Below are positions 34,727 to 44,594 of a stretch of 64,000 nucleotides of DNA, piece by piece. Every line of letters starts with the position of its first letter. The first letter of the stretch is position 1. The notes beneath the pieces were generated by a model that was not told the origin of the DNA, ran no database searches, and saw only the letters and a program-made list of their open reading frames with translations. This stretch comes from Mycobacteroides sp. LB1. GTDB taxonomy: Bacteria; Actinomycetota; Actinomycetes; Mycobacteriales; Mycobacteriaceae. The stretch lies in assembly GCF_013449725.1 (NCBI RefSeq), contig NZ_JACCFF010000001.1:1364001-1428000 (forward strand). Direction: 5' to 3'. Both the position numbers and the translations under genes were made by a program.

Positions 34727-36366
34727 CGCAGACCTCCACCCGTCTCGATAAGGCGCTTGACCTCGAGACGCCGCAGCTTGCCCGAGGTCGTGATGGGCAG
34801 ATCACCCGGAGTCACGAACACCACCTCGGAGGGCACGACCCCGCAATCGGCGGTGACCCGCTGGACCACCTGCCTGCGCGCCGCGTCAAAGTCGGTGCCT
34901 TTGTACTCGACGGCCAGCGCCAGCCTCGGGCGGACGCCGCCTTCGTCGAGTCCCACCGCGGCAACTCTGCCTGCCCGCACCCCTTCGACCGATGCGGCTG
35001 CCCGCTCGACGTCGGTGGGGTACACATTGCGCCCGGCAAGAACAATGAGTTCCTTGAAGCGGCCGACCACGACCAGATCGCCGTCATGAAAATAGCCCAG
35101 GTCACCGGTGTTGAACCACTCGTTCTTGCCGATCGCCGGGCTGCCCAGATAACCGTTCATCATGCAGGCGCCCTTGATTTCGACCTGCCCGACTTCCCTG
35201 CCGCTGATCGCCGGTACCTCGCGCGCGGCGGGCACCACCCGGACCTCCATCCCGTCGAACGCGGAGCCGACCAGTGCGTACCTGCGAGGGGCCTGACCAC
35301 CATCCGGGGTGGCGACGAGCACGTCATCAGATCTCGCTCCGACGCCGGGCCGGGTCATGGTCACGACACACGTCCCCTCCGCCAGGCCCCAAGCCGCTAC
35401 CGCCGCGCCTGGAGAGAAACCATGGGGAGTCGCCGCCGCGAGGAAGCGCTCGAAACCATCGCAGTTGATCAGCTCGGCCGCACTGACGGCCGCACGCAGC
35501 TTGCCGAGGTCGACTCCGCGGTCAATCTTGTCGACGTACCGGCCAATGATGTCGTAGGCGAAGTTCGGCGCCATCAGATATGTCGCGCCGCTCTCGGTGA
35601 GCCAATCGAGCCACCTGATCGGCGAGGCCGCAAAGGCGCTATTCGGCGCCAGCCACAGCGGCATGCCCGTCCACAGCGAAGCTAGCAACGTGATCAGGCC
35701 CATATCGTGATACAGCGGCAGCCAGCTGCAGGTCAGGTCTTCCCCAGTCAGCTCCGCGCGGCGCACCATCGCACTGACATTGCTCATGACAGCGCCCCGA
35801 GAGAGGACGGCGGTCTTCGGCGTGCCGGTGGAGCCGGAGGAGTTCTGCAGGACCGCCGGCGTGGTGTCGTCCCCGGTCTGCACGGGGGTGAAGGACTGCG
35901 GCCGGGGCCTCGCACCGACCTGCGCGACGTCCTCGATCCGGATACTGGACTCCACTGCACGCAGCTGCTCCAGCTCCCGGCCATTGCTGTAGATGGTGCG
36001 CACACCGATGGCCGCGCAACGCTCCAAGGTCGTATGCGCCCAGCGGTCCAGGTCCGCACCGCGCACCAGGCCGGGGAAGAACGACACGCTCGTGCCGGCG
36101 AGCCAGGCGCCCTGGACACTCGCCACCAAGTCGACGGTCGGATTGCCGATCAGTCCCAGCGCACCCACTGGTCCGTTCGCGTTGTCGAGCAGGTCGACGG
36201 CGACGGTCTCCGCGCGTGCGTGCACCTCGGCCCACGGGAACCGATGCCATTCTCGCGTCGCGCCGTCCATGACCACCAAATCGGCGGACGAGGACAGCAT
36301 CGAATGGGAGACCTTCTCCGCCAATGTATTGCCTTGCACTGCATGCACATTCGCTGTGATAGTCAT
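34723..36366 (-). CDS. mbtM: Long-chain fatty-acyl-AMP ligase of mycobactin synthesis (MbtM-like)
   Basis: A 547-residue FAAL-type ANL enzyme (FadD33 group) that adenylates a fatty acid and loads it on the acyl carrier protein MbtL. Motifs: [20 protein letters not shown] (P-loop), [12 protein letters not shown] typical of FAALs, [33 protein letters not shown] and [13 protein letters not shown] at the end. The ATG at 36366 follows mbtL by 34 nt. Confidence 0.9.
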   Translation of the reverse strand: MTITANVHAVQGNTLAEKVSHSMLSSSADLVVMDGATREWHRFPWAEVHARAETVAVDLLDNANGPVGALGLIGNPTVDLVASVQGAWLAGTSVSFFPGLVRGADLDRWAHTTLERCAAIGVRTIYSNGRELEQLRAVESSIRIEDVAQVGARPRPQSFTPVQTGDDTTPAVLQNSSGSTGTPKTAVLSRGAVMSNVSAMVRRAELTGEDLTCSWLPLYHDMGLITLLASLWTGMPLWLAPNSAFAASPIRWLDWLTESGATYLMAPNFAYDIIGRYVDKIDRGVDLGKLRAAVSAAELINCDGFERFLAAATPHGFSPGAAVAAWGLAEGTCVVTMTRPGVGARSDDVLVATPDGGQAPRRYALVGSAFDGMEVRVVPAAREVPAISGREVGQVEIKGACMMNGYLGSPAIGKNEWFNTGDLGYFHDGDLVVVGRFKELIVLAGRNVYPTDVERAAASVEGVRAGRVAAVGLDEGGVRPRLALAVEYKGTDFDAARRQVVQRVTADCGVVPSEVVFVTPGDLPITTSGKLRRLEVKRLIETGGGLR

Positions 36367-36400
36367 GACTCTCTCTCCCGCCTTCTAGGTCCGTGAACTT

Positions 36401-36676
36401 CTACTCGGCGAGCGCACTGCTGGTTGGGGTCGAGGCCTTAACCTGCCCGTCCGAGACCATGTCGACAAGGTCGCCGAAGGAGTCACAAACGAGTAGCTGA
36501 TCCTCCGTGAGCGTGACGCCGAACTGCTCCTCAATGAGGACGAGGCCAAGCGCGAATCCCACCGAATCGAGCCCAAGATCGTCGATCAACAACCTGTCGC
36601 GGGTGATCTCATCCGCGCTGACCGCAAGCTCTCCGCGCAGGATCTTCTCTAGTTTCTCGGCGACATCGGTCGACAT
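36401..36676 (-). CDS. mbtL: Acyl carrier protein of mycobactin synthesis (MbtL-like)
   Basis: A 91-residue acidic, helical carrier protein with the phosphopantetheine attachment Ser at about residue 38 in LGLDSVGFALGL. It carries the acyl chain between MbtM (loading), MbtN (desaturation) and MbtK (transfer). First gene of the mbtL-M-N unit, 70 bp downstream of an IdeR box. Confidence 0.9.
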   Translation of the reverse strand: MSTDVAEKLEKILRGELAVSADEITRDRLLIDDLGLDSVGFALGLVLIEEQFGVTLTEDQLLVCDSFGDLVDMVSDGQVKASTPTSSALAE

Positions 36677-36746
36677 GAGTGTTCTCCTTGTGGCTCAAAT
36701 ACAGGTGGGTACCAGCGCTCAGCGGCACCGAACCCCACAACCGGCA

Positions 36747-36765
36747 TTAGGTAAGCCAAACCTAC
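36747..36765. promoter_or_regulatory. IdeR (iron) box in front of mbtL-mbtM-mbtN
   Basis: TTAGGTAAGCCAAACCTAC matches the iron-box consensus TWAGGTWAGSCTWACCTWA at 17 of 19 positions and lies upstream of the mbtL start. The rest of 36677-36982 (about 306 bp without a gene) shows no other feature that I recognise. Confidence 0.85.
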
Positions 36766-36982
36766 TATCTCGACAGGTCGGTCGGGGGGCTACCGGTTGG
36801 CGCCCACACGACCAGAGCGGGAGTAATCCCGAACGCGCAGCCGCGTGAGAACAGCCGCGGGCGCATGAGAAACACTCATCCGGACGGACAGGATGGGCGA
36901 CACCGTGGCGCCTTGATCAATGCCACGCGCGGCCGCAACAGGCAAGGAGCTGTCAACAATGCCCAACGGGCTCGATGTATGA

Positions 36983-37564
<582 letters not shown>

Positions 37565-37642
37565 GCAAGCGGAGAATGGTAAGAAAAGTTGCCAGTGGGC
37601 CGCCTGAGACTTTAGCGTTTTCTTATTTCCACCAATAACATC

Positions 37643-37661
37643 GAGATCACCCAGTGGTCTC
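37643..37661. terminator. Possible terminator after the Rv0477-like gene
   Basis: GAGATCAC-CCA-GTGGTCTC forms an 8-bp stem with one non-Watson-Crick pair, about 135 bp downstream of the Rv0477-like stop. Confidence 0.3.
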
Positions 37662-37796
37662 GGGGGAATTACACATTTGTAATTCGGGCGCGCAATTGAT
37701 AAACATCACAGCGCAATGTGCCGCCTACAAGCGACACGCTATGAGCACCTACCCAAGCCTGCGGGTCTTGTCGCTCGGCGACGGACAGATCGGCGC

Positions 37797-38180
37797 CTAA
37801 ACCTCGGGCCCACCGGGGTTGCACTGCGACACCGTCATCAATGTCGCGTCAACCGCGGGCCGCCAAGGCTCCAGGTTCCAGCTCGTCTTGTTGGGGATGA
37901 ACACCCGGCCGTACCAATGGCAATCGAACTGCATCCGCATACCCGGCGACTGCGCATCAGGGGCCAGCGCGACGACCTCGGACCATGCGATATCCGCGCC
38001 ATCGGGCGCCTCGTACGTACGCCCCAGCGACGTCGGATAGACACGCAAGGTCCGACCCAAAGACGTTGCCGCCCAAGACACATGATCGACAAGCGCGGGC
38101 TCTATAGCGGCCGCAGGCACTACATTCATCGCCAGCAGCGCGGCCGTCAGCATGGCCGACACGGCCGCGCGATATCTCAC
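37797..38180 (-). CDS. Secreted DUF2599 protein (Rv0477 homologue)
   Basis: A 127-residue secreted protein: signal peptide (VSAMLTAALLAMNVVPAAA), mature domain with DHVSWAATSLGRTLRVYPTSLGRTYE and FDCHWYGRVFIPNKTSWNLEPWRP, and two Cys that probably form a disulfide. Function unknown; conserved next to Rv0476 and hbhA in mycobacteria. Its ATG overlaps the stop of the DUF2516 gene upstream. Confidence 0.82.
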   Translation of the reverse strand: MRYRAAVSAMLTAALLAMNVVPAAAIEPALVDHVSWAATSLGRTLRVYPTSLGRTYEAPDGADIAWSEVVALAPDAQSPGMRMQFDCHWYGRVFIPNKTSWNLEPWRPAVDATLMTVSQCNPGGPEV

Positions 38181-38455
38181 CGAGACTTGCCCTGGACCTC
38201 GAGCACTCGTGGACGAACGTCGACGAAGTACACGCCGGCCGCTACCGCGGCGATCCCAGCACTCAGCAGCTCTATCCCCGGAATCAGGGTGAACACGGCC
38301 GCCGCGGCGAGGATGACTATCCAGGTGGTCTTGGTCTGCTTCTCTGCCGCCACAAACGCATCTGCGGGCTGGATCGCGGCGTGAACCAGGGCAACGATCG
38401 CCGCGACGAGGGCGATGAGCGAGATCAGCGCGAAGACATGAAAAGAGAAAGCCAC
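38177..38455 (-). CDS. DUF2516 small membrane protein (Rv0476 homologue)
   Basis: A 92-residue protein with two transmembrane helices (VFALISLIALVAAIVALVHAAI and IVILAAAAVFTLIPGIELLS). Function unknown. Start is GTG at 38455, which lies inside the foot of the strong hairpin following hbhA, with no clear Shine-Dalgarno; translation may depend on that structure opening. Confidence 0.78.
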   Translation of the reverse strand: MAFSFHVFALISLIALVAAIVALVHAAIQPADAFVAAEKQTKTTWIVILAAAAVFTLIPGIELLSAGIAAVAAGVYFVDVRPRVLEVQGKSR

Positions 38456-38485
38456 CCGATCAGCCTACGTGGCTGATCGGGTGGC
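38451..38485. terminator. Strong hairpin after hbhA, overlapping the next start codon
   Basis: A perfect 15-bp stem: GCCACCCGATCAGCC (38451-38465), loop TACGT, GGCTGATCGGGTGGC (38471-38485). It lies 19 nt after the hbhA stop and its distal arm contains the GTG start of the DUF2516 gene, so it probably separates hbhA expression from the downstream pair. No T-run, as is usual in mycobacteria. Confidence 0.75.
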
Positions 38486-38503
38486 CGTCAGAGCAGGAAC
38501 TGC

Positions 38504-39151
38504 CTACTTCTGGGTGATCGTGCGGGTCGCGGTCTTCTTGGCCGGAGCCTTCTTGGCCGGAGCCGCCTTCTGGACCGCGGCCTTGACCGGGGCGGCCTTC
38601 TTGGCGGGGGCCGCCTTCTTGGCCGGAGCCTTCTTGGCGGGGGCCGCCGTCTTGGCCGGAGCCTTGGCGGTCAGGTCGATACCGACCAGCTTGGCGGCAC
38701 GCTCACCAACGGCGCGGGTCCGGCTGGACACGGTGCCCAAGGCCTGCTCGGTCAGCTCGCGGGTGCTGTCGACCAGCTCCTCAGCCTTGGCGACGTTCTC
38801 CTCGATACCGGCAGTGCTGCGCAGGCGCTCGATGGCCTCTGCACCACGCTCGGCCAGCTCGTTGTACACGTCGGTCACGGCCTGCAGGTAGTCATCGACG
38901 ACCTTGCGCAGCTCGTCCGGAGTGAACCGGTCGCGCAGTTCATTGACATCGGTGGGCAGGTCGGCGCCCAGCTCGCGCAACCGGTCGCGGGTCTCCTCGA
39001 CACGTGCACCGGCCTCGGACGCGGCCTCCTCGGCGGCCTCACGCAACCGGGTGACGGCATCGGCGACCGTGGTCAGGGCCAGGTCACCGGCGCCGATGGC
39101 GGCGTAGAACGGGGTCTTCAAATCGTCGAGCTTGGGGTTCTTCTTGTTCAT
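38504..39151 (-). CDS. hbhA: Heparin-binding hemagglutinin
   Basis: A 215-residue surface adhesin that binds heparan sulfate and promotes attachment to non-phagocytic cells. N-terminal region, then a long coiled coil (about residues 30-140, [26 protein letters not shown] and [15 protein letters not shown]) and a Lys/Ala/Pro-rich heparin-binding tail with repeated APAKKAAP units. No signal peptide, as in other HBHA proteins. A strong AAAGGA precedes the ATG at 39151. It follows the Rv0474-like regulator gene by 32 bp. Confidence 0.95.
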   Translation of the reverse strand: MNKKNPKLDDLKTPFYAAIGAGDLALTTVADAVTRLREAAEEAASEAGARVEETRDRLRELGADLPTDVNELRDRFTPDELRKVVDDYLQAVTDVYNELAERGAEAIERLRSTAGIEENVAKAEELVDSTRELTEQALGTVSSRTRAVGERAAKLVGIDLTAKAPAKTAAPAKKAPAKKAAPAKKAAPVKAAVQKAAPAKKAPAKKTATRTITQK

Positions 39152-39183
39152 TCCAGATTCCTTTCGGGGATGGGGAAAGTTAT

Positions 39184-39600
39184 TCAGTTGTCGCCAGAAG
39201 ATTCGGGGGCCGATTCGGCTGCATCCACCTGACTATCGGTGATTTGCTGCACAAAAGAGGCATACACATCGAGCAGCACTTGCTTCTGCCGCTCGGTAAT
39301 GACGGTATCGGCAATGATGGCGTCCCGTACCGGGCTGGCATCACTGCGATCCAAAATGCCAGCACGCACGTACAACACCTCCGCCGAAACCCTTAGTGCC
39401 TTTGCGATTTGGTTGAGAACCTCCGCAGAAGGCTTGCGCAGACCGCGCTCGATCTGACTGAGGTACGGATTGCTTACACCGGCCTTTTCGGCCAGTTGGC
39501 GCACCGAGACCTGAGCGGCCTCGCGTTGCGCTCGGATAAAGCCTCCGATATCGGAGGCGGCGTTGCTCACCACAACAGCGAGATCTGATTCCTGCGGCAT
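39184..39600 (-). CDS. XRE-family helix-turn-helix regulator (Rv0474 homologue)
   Basis: A 138-residue regulator with an N-terminal Cro/CI-type HTH ([39 protein letters not shown], about residues 30-70) and a helical C-terminal half. Rv0474 of M. tuberculosis has been linked to copper-responsive repression of rpoB. ATG at 39600. A perfect 18-bp palindrome (39541-39558) lies within its 5' coding region and might be an internal operator. Confidence 0.87.
   Translation of the reverse strand: MPQESDLAVVVSNAASDIGGFIRAQREAAQVSVRQLAEKAGVSNPYLSQIERGLRKPSAEVLNQIAKALRVSAEVLYVRAGILDRSDASPVRDAIIADTVITERQKQVLLDVYASFVQQITDSQVDAAESAPESSGDN
39541..39558. promoter_or_regulatory. 18-bp perfect palindrome inside the XRE gene
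   Basis: GCCTCCGATATCGGAGGC encodes part of SDIGGF in the regulator. Could be an autoregulatory site or a by-product of codon choice. Confidence 0.35.
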
Positions 39601-39699
39601 AAGAACCACCGTAAGCTGCACTGCTAGCTATTGCAAGCACTTCTGTTAGCGATGTGGGCCATGTCACGCCACACCGGGAATACGCACGTGAGGCCCCGA

Positions 39700-41034
39700 T
39701 CAGAAGAGAAAGTGAGCCACCGTGTAGATCACCAAACCGGCCAGCGAACCCACCACCGTGCCATTGATCCGAATGAACTGCAGGTCGCGGCCGACATGCA
39801 ATTCGATCCGGCGACTCGCCTCATCGGCATCCCAGCGTTCGATCGTCTCGGTAATAACGGCCGTGATCTCCGCACCGAATTGCTCGACCAAATGGCGTGC
39901 CGCCCGCTCCACCCAACTGTCGACCTTGTCGCGCATGGACTCGTCATCACGCAATGTCTCCCCGATCCGCACGATCGTGTCGGCGACGCGGGTCCGTAGC
40001 TCGCTGGATGGATCATCGACGGATTCGGTGAGCATCTTCTTGGCCGCCGACCAGGCGGTGGCAGCCGCCTTCTGCACTTCCTCGCGGGCCATCAACCTGG
40101 CCTTGATCGCCTCGGCCTTGGCGATGGTGAGCTCGTCGTACTGCAGGTCGTCGGCGAACTCGAACAACAGCCTGTTCACGGATTGGCGCAGGTCGTGATC
40201 GGGATTGCGGCGCACCTTGTCGGTGAAATCCACCAACTCACGGTAGATACGGTCGCCGACGAAGTGATCGACGAACTTCGGCGTCCAGTTCGGCGAGTCT
40301 CGCAGGACCACGCGGTCTATGGTGTCGCTGGCACCCAGTGCCCACTCGAAGGCCCGGTCGCACAGCAGCTGAATCACCGGAGCGTGCCGATCCTCTTTGA
40401 GCACGCTCGACAGCACGCGGCCCACCGGTGGACCCCACTTGGGCTCCGCAATTCGGCGGACGATGACGCTGTCGATGGCCTGTTGCACGTCCTCGTCGCG
40501 CAGCATCTGCGCGCCGACCCGAAGCACCGTGGACGCCTCGGCCGCGACCCGCTCGGCATGCGACCGATCACTCATCCACTTACCCAGCCGGCCCGCGATC
40601 TGCGCATCGCGCACCTTGGTGGTGATGACGGTGGGCGACATGAAGTTTTCTCGGACGAAGTTCCCGAGCCCCTCGCCCAGCTGATCCTTCTTGCGCTTGA
40701 TGATCGCTGTATGCGGGATCTTTAGCCCAAGCGGATGCCGGAACAACGCGGTAACAGCAAACCAGTCGGCAAGCGCGCCGACCATACCCGCTTCTGCGGC
40801 CGCCCCGACATAACCCACCCAGCCCGGCGCACCCACCGACTGCCACCAACGGCATGCCAGAAACAGCACGGTGGCCCCGAGTAGGAACCCCGCGGCCACG
40901 GCTTTCATCCAACGAAGCTGCTTCCCGCGCTCCTCGTCGACGGCCGAATTCCCCATCGCGAAGACGCCGCCGGATGATTTCCGCGCACGCGGCTGATCGG
41001 TGTGCTTTCCTGCCACGTCTCCATCATCCGGCAT
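39700..41034 (-). CDS. DUF445 membrane protein (Rv0473 homologue)
   Basis: A 444-residue protein with an N-terminal membrane segment (AAGFLLGATVLFLACRWW), the DUF445 signature GMVGALADWFAVTALFRHPLGLKIPHTAIIKRKKDQLGEGLGNFV, a long helical middle region and a C-terminal membrane helix (VVGSLAGLVIYTVAHFLF). Function unknown; widely conserved. The ATG at 41034 gives 26 residues before a second plausible start (MGNSAVDEE, 40956). Confidence 0.82.
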   Translation of the reverse strand: MPDDGDVAGKHTDQPRARKSSGGVFAMGNSAVDEERGKQLRWMKAVAAGFLLGATVLFLACRWWQSVGAPGWVGYVGAAAEAGMVGALADWFAVTALFRHPLGLKIPHTAIIKRKKDQLGEGLGNFVRENFMSPTVITTKVRDAQIAGRLGKWMSDRSHAERVAAEASTVLRVGAQMLRDEDVQQAIDSVIVRRIAEPKWGPPVGRVLSSVLKEDRHAPVIQLLCDRAFEWALGASDTIDRVVLRDSPNWTPKFVDHFVGDRIYRELVDFTDKVRRNPDHDLRQSVNRLLFEFADDLQYDELTIAKAEAIKARLMAREEVQKAAATAWSAAKKMLTESVDDPSSELRTRVADTIVRIGETLRDDESMRDKVDSWVERAARHLVEQFGAEITAVITETIERWDADEASRRIELHVGRDLQFIRINGTVVGSLAGLVIYTVAHFLF

Positions 41035-41069
41035 CGAGCGCGTTGCGCACCCCCAACCGGCCCGTCAAG

Positions 41070-41081
41070 TAGTATCGGTTA
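41070..41081. promoter_or_regulatory. Possible TetR operator between DUF445 and madR
   Basis: The 64-bp divergent region contains GTTA-CAGA-TAAC, a short inverted repeat just upstream of the regulator start, where an autoregulatory TetR site would be expected. Confidence 0.35.
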
Positions 41082-41098
41082 CAGATAACTAGGGAAAT

Positions 41099-41815
41099 AT
41101 GGCGATAACTGTGGCAAGTAAAACCCAGCCTGCGGCAATCAAGACAGATGGTCGCAAGCGCCGCTGGCACAAGCACAAGGTGGAGCGGCGTACCGAGTTG
41201 GTAGACGGCACCCTGGATGCCATCAGGCATCGCGGGCGCGATATCAGCATGGATGAGATCGCCTCCGATATCGGCGTATCCAAGACGGTGCTCTACCGGT
41301 ACTTCGTTGACAAAAACGATCTGACCACGGCCGTCATGACCCGGTTCGCACAGACCACCCTCATCCCCAAGATGGCTGCGGCCCTGTCGGCCCGCCTCGA
41401 CGGCTACGACCTCACTCGCACGGCGATCAAGGTGTACGTCGAGACGGTGGCTGCCGAGCCGGAGATCTACCCGTTCGTCATGGCGAACAGCTCCACCAGC
41501 CGCAGCAAGGCCATCGCCGACTCCGAACGCATCATCGCCCGCATGCTTGCCTTATCGCTACGCCGCCAGATGGCCGAAGCATCCATGGATACCCACGGCG
41601 TGGAGCCGTGGGGCTACATGATCGTCGGCGGCGTCCAGCTGGCCACCCACTCGTGGATGTCGCATCCCCGGATGACATCCGATGAACTCATCGACTACCT
41701 GACGATGATTTCCTGGAACGCGGTACTGGGCATCGTGGGCGTGGGTGGCTCGCGGGAGAAGTTCGTCGCCATGCCGCACCCGTCGCCCGTTCCCCCACCG
41801 CCTGAAGTGCGTTGA
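41099..41815 (+). CDS. madR: TetR-family regulator, MadR homologue (Rv0472c)
   Basis: A 238-residue TetR regulator: N-terminal HTH ISMDEIASDIGVSKTVLYRYFVDKNDLTTAV and a C-terminal ligand domain. By position (divergent from the DUF445 gene, near umaA) and sequence it corresponds to MadR, which in mycobacteria represses the desA1/desA2 mycolic-acid desaturases in response to acyl-CoA. The C-terminal Pro-rich tail extends past the usual domain end. Confidence 0.82.
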   Translation: MAITVASKTQPAAIKTDGRKRRWHKHKVERRTELVDGTLDAIRHRGRDISMDEIASDIGVSKTVLYRYFVDKNDLTTAVMTRFAQTTLIPKMAAALSARLDGYDLTRTAIKVYVETVAAEPEIYPFVMANSSTSRSKAIADSERIIARMLALSLRRQMAEASMDTHGVEPWGYMIVGGVQLATHSWMSHPRMTSDELIDYLTMISWNAVLGIVGVGGSREKFVAMPHPSPVPPPPEVR

Positions 41816-41840
41816 ACCCAACGGTGTAGGCCAATCCGGC

Positions 41841-41846
41841 TAGGGT
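41841..41846 (+). promoter_or_regulatory. Minus-10 element for the PPK2 gene (leaderless)
   Basis: TAGGGT followed by 8 nt and the ATG at 41855. Confidence 0.4.
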
Positions 41847-41854
41847 CAGTCGAC

Positions 41855-42694
41855 ATGGCCCTCAGGATCGACACGTCTGCACTGCGTTATCAACCCGGCA
41901 TCACATTCGCCGACGTCGATTCCCGTTCCACTCCCGGGTTCGACGGGTCACGCGAGGACGGCGAAGCCCTCCAGGCCGAGCTGTCCGAACGCCTCGGGCT
42001 ACTGCAAGAAATGCTGTACGCCAACGGACGCAGCGGAGACCACCGCGCGGTGCTGCTGGTATTGCAGGGGATGGATACCTCCGGTAAGGGCGGTATCGTC
42101 AAACATGTTGTTGGACAAGTTGATCCACAAGGTATTGAGCATGCGAGCTTCGGCGTGCCGACCGCGGAGGAGCGCAAGCACCACTATCTGTGGCGTATCC
42201 GCAATGCACTGCCGGCGGGTGGGCAGCTCGGCGTTTTCGATCGTTCCCACTACGAGGACGTCTTGGTGGTGCGCGTGCACGACCTGGTTCCGCCGGAGGT
42301 CTGGGGTGCCCGATACGACGAGATCAATGCCTTCGAGAAGGAGCTGACCGAGGCCGGGATGACTCTCCTCAAAGTCGCCCTGGTGGTGTCGCTCGACGAG
42401 CAGAAGCAGCGCCTCGCCGAGCGGCTGGACCGCCCCGACAAATACTGGAAGTTCAATCCGAACGACATCGACGAGCGCGCGTTCTGGCCGGCTTACCAGG
42501 AGGCGTATCAGGCGGTGCTGGAGAAAACGAGCACCGAGTACGCGCCTTGGCATGTCGTGCCGTGCGATCGCAAGTGGTTCAGCAGGCTTGCGGTCACCGC
42601 ACTTCTCGACGAGACACTGGACGGCCTAGATCTCGCATGGCCGCCCGCCGATTTCGATATTGAGGAACAGAAGCGCCGTCTCGCGCAAGCGTGA
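41855..42694 (+). CDS. Polyphosphate:nucleotide phosphotransferase (PPK2 family)
   Basis: A 279-residue PPK2 enzyme that uses polyphosphate to phosphorylate nucleotides. Walker A GMDTSGKGG, Walker B/lid FDRSHYEDVLVVRVHDLVP, and the second-half motifs RLDRPDKYWKFNPNDIDER and YAPWHVVPCDRKWFSRLAV. The single-domain size and motifs fit classes II/III more than the ADP-specific class I, so it may act on AMP, ADP or both. It stands alone between madR and umaA. Confidence 0.88.
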   Translation: MALRIDTSALRYQPGITFADVDSRSTPGFDGSREDGEALQAELSERLGLLQEMLYANGRSGDHRAVLLVLQGMDTSGKGGIVKHVVGQVDPQGIEHASFGVPTAEERKHHYLWRIRNALPAGGQLGVFDRSHYEDVLVVRVHDLVPPEVWGARYDEINAFEKELTEAGMTLLKVALVVSLDEQKQRLAERLDRPDKYWKFNPNDIDERAFWPAYQEAYQAVLEKTSTEYAPWHVVPCDRKWFSRLAVTALLDETLDGLDLAWPPADFDIEEQKRRLAQA

Positions 42695-42719
42695 GACTTT
42701 AGCGGCGCGGTAAGTCCCG

Positions 42720-43592
<873 letters not shown>

Positions 43593-43662
43593 TTAGAGCA
43601 CCTAATTCCCATCACCATCGGCATTCTTGCACTGGACGGCAGACTAGCATGGCCGACTGTGC

Positions 43663-44322
43663 CTACCTCTTAGGAACGGCGACCGCCCAGTCCAGCTGAT
43701 CCAACAACGCCCTGGCTGCCGTCTCGACCTCTCCAGCATCCTCGGTGAACCCCACTACGCGCAAGGTCGCGTCGGCCAATGCCTCCGGAGCGATCGAATC
43801 CCCATCGGCCCGGAGCATGATGACCGACTCGACGAGCCGGAAGGGCAAGCGCTCCACCCCCTCGCGGACCATATCCGCGCGGCAGACCGCCGCGGCCAGA
43901 TCCTGATAGTGAGCGCGCAGCTGATCACGTTTGCGCCGAAATGCCACGAATCGCTCGGCTCGCAGATCCGGTAATAGATAGAGAGCACCTAGGTTCCATC
44001 GGCTCGCCGCCAGCTGGGCGGCGTCGGCAAGCGCCAGCGCGTATAAGCGCACGATTGGCGGCTCCGGTCGATCGGCGATCAGCGCCGCGTAGTACAGCGG
44101 CTGGTCGATCGTCATCGCCAGCAGCGCATCGAGGATGTCGTCCTTGGTCTTGAAGTGGTAGTAAAGCGAGGCCTGCTGAACACCCACCGACTCTGCGATG
44201 CGCCGAGTGGTGGTGGCCGCGAACCCGTCGGCGGTGAACAACTCGGCGGAGGCATCGAGGATCTCATCGCGAGTGGTGTTCCCCTCGCGAATCGGACTGA
44301 TACGCCGCGGCCGCCCTGACAT
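43663..44322 (-). CDS. TetR-family regulator
   Basis: A 219-residue TetR protein with a clear HTH near the N-terminus (FAATTTRRIAESVGVQQASLYYHFKTKDDILDAL). A TAGGGT minus-10 six bases before the ATG suggests a leaderless transcript (44329-44334). Divergent from the amino-acid permease that heads the DUF1989/carboxyltransferase operon, so it is the likely regulator of that operon. Ligand unknown. Confidence 0.82.
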   Translation of the reverse strand: MSGRPRRISPIREGNTTRDEILDASAELFTADGFAATTTRRIAESVGVQQASLYYHFKTKDDILDALLAMTIDQPLYYAALIADRPEPPIVRLYALALADAAQLAASRWNLGALYLLPDLRAERFVAFRRKRDQLRAHYQDLAAAVCRADMVREGVERLPFRLVESVIMLRADGDSIAPEALADATLRVVGFTEDAGEVETAARALLDQLDWAVAVPKR

Positions 44323-44504
44323 CTGCCGACCCTATCCATCTTCTAGTCGACAAGTCCTCGGCAACGTCCCGATTCCATTGCCCGGTGAGCGTTTCGTCAT
44401 CACCCCGACATCTGCGCAACCACAATGTTACACCGCGCCCGCGTTCTGAAACGGCACGGTCACCCGTGCGTACCGGCCACCCGTCAGACTTACTTACCTA
44501 TCGC

Positions 44505-44532
44505 TTGACAGATATTTCTCCCCACATAGACG
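44505..44532 (+). promoter_or_regulatory. Sigma-A-type promoter of the permease operon
   Basis: TTGACA (44505-44510), 16-nt spacer, TAGACG (44527-44532). This leaves a leader of about 55-60 nt before the permease ATG. The 272-bp region 44323-44594 holds no other gene; no guanidine riboswitch motif was found. Confidence 0.45.
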
Positions 44533-44594
44533 TGGGTTTTACCGACCACACAGGGCACAGAATGTGTTGCCCGAAGACCTACCCGGGAGTGCCC

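Noticed and set aside
39541..39558. Palindrome as a terminator or restriction-related site
   Set aside because: It lies inside a coding region near the 5' end, so a terminator is unlikely; kept only as a possible operator.
44323..44594. Guanidine-I (ykkC) riboswitch before the permease operon
   Set aside because: Expected because of DUF1989 genes, but the conserved ACGGC/GGACAAAAGCCCGGGAG elements are not present; only a short CCCGGGAG matches.
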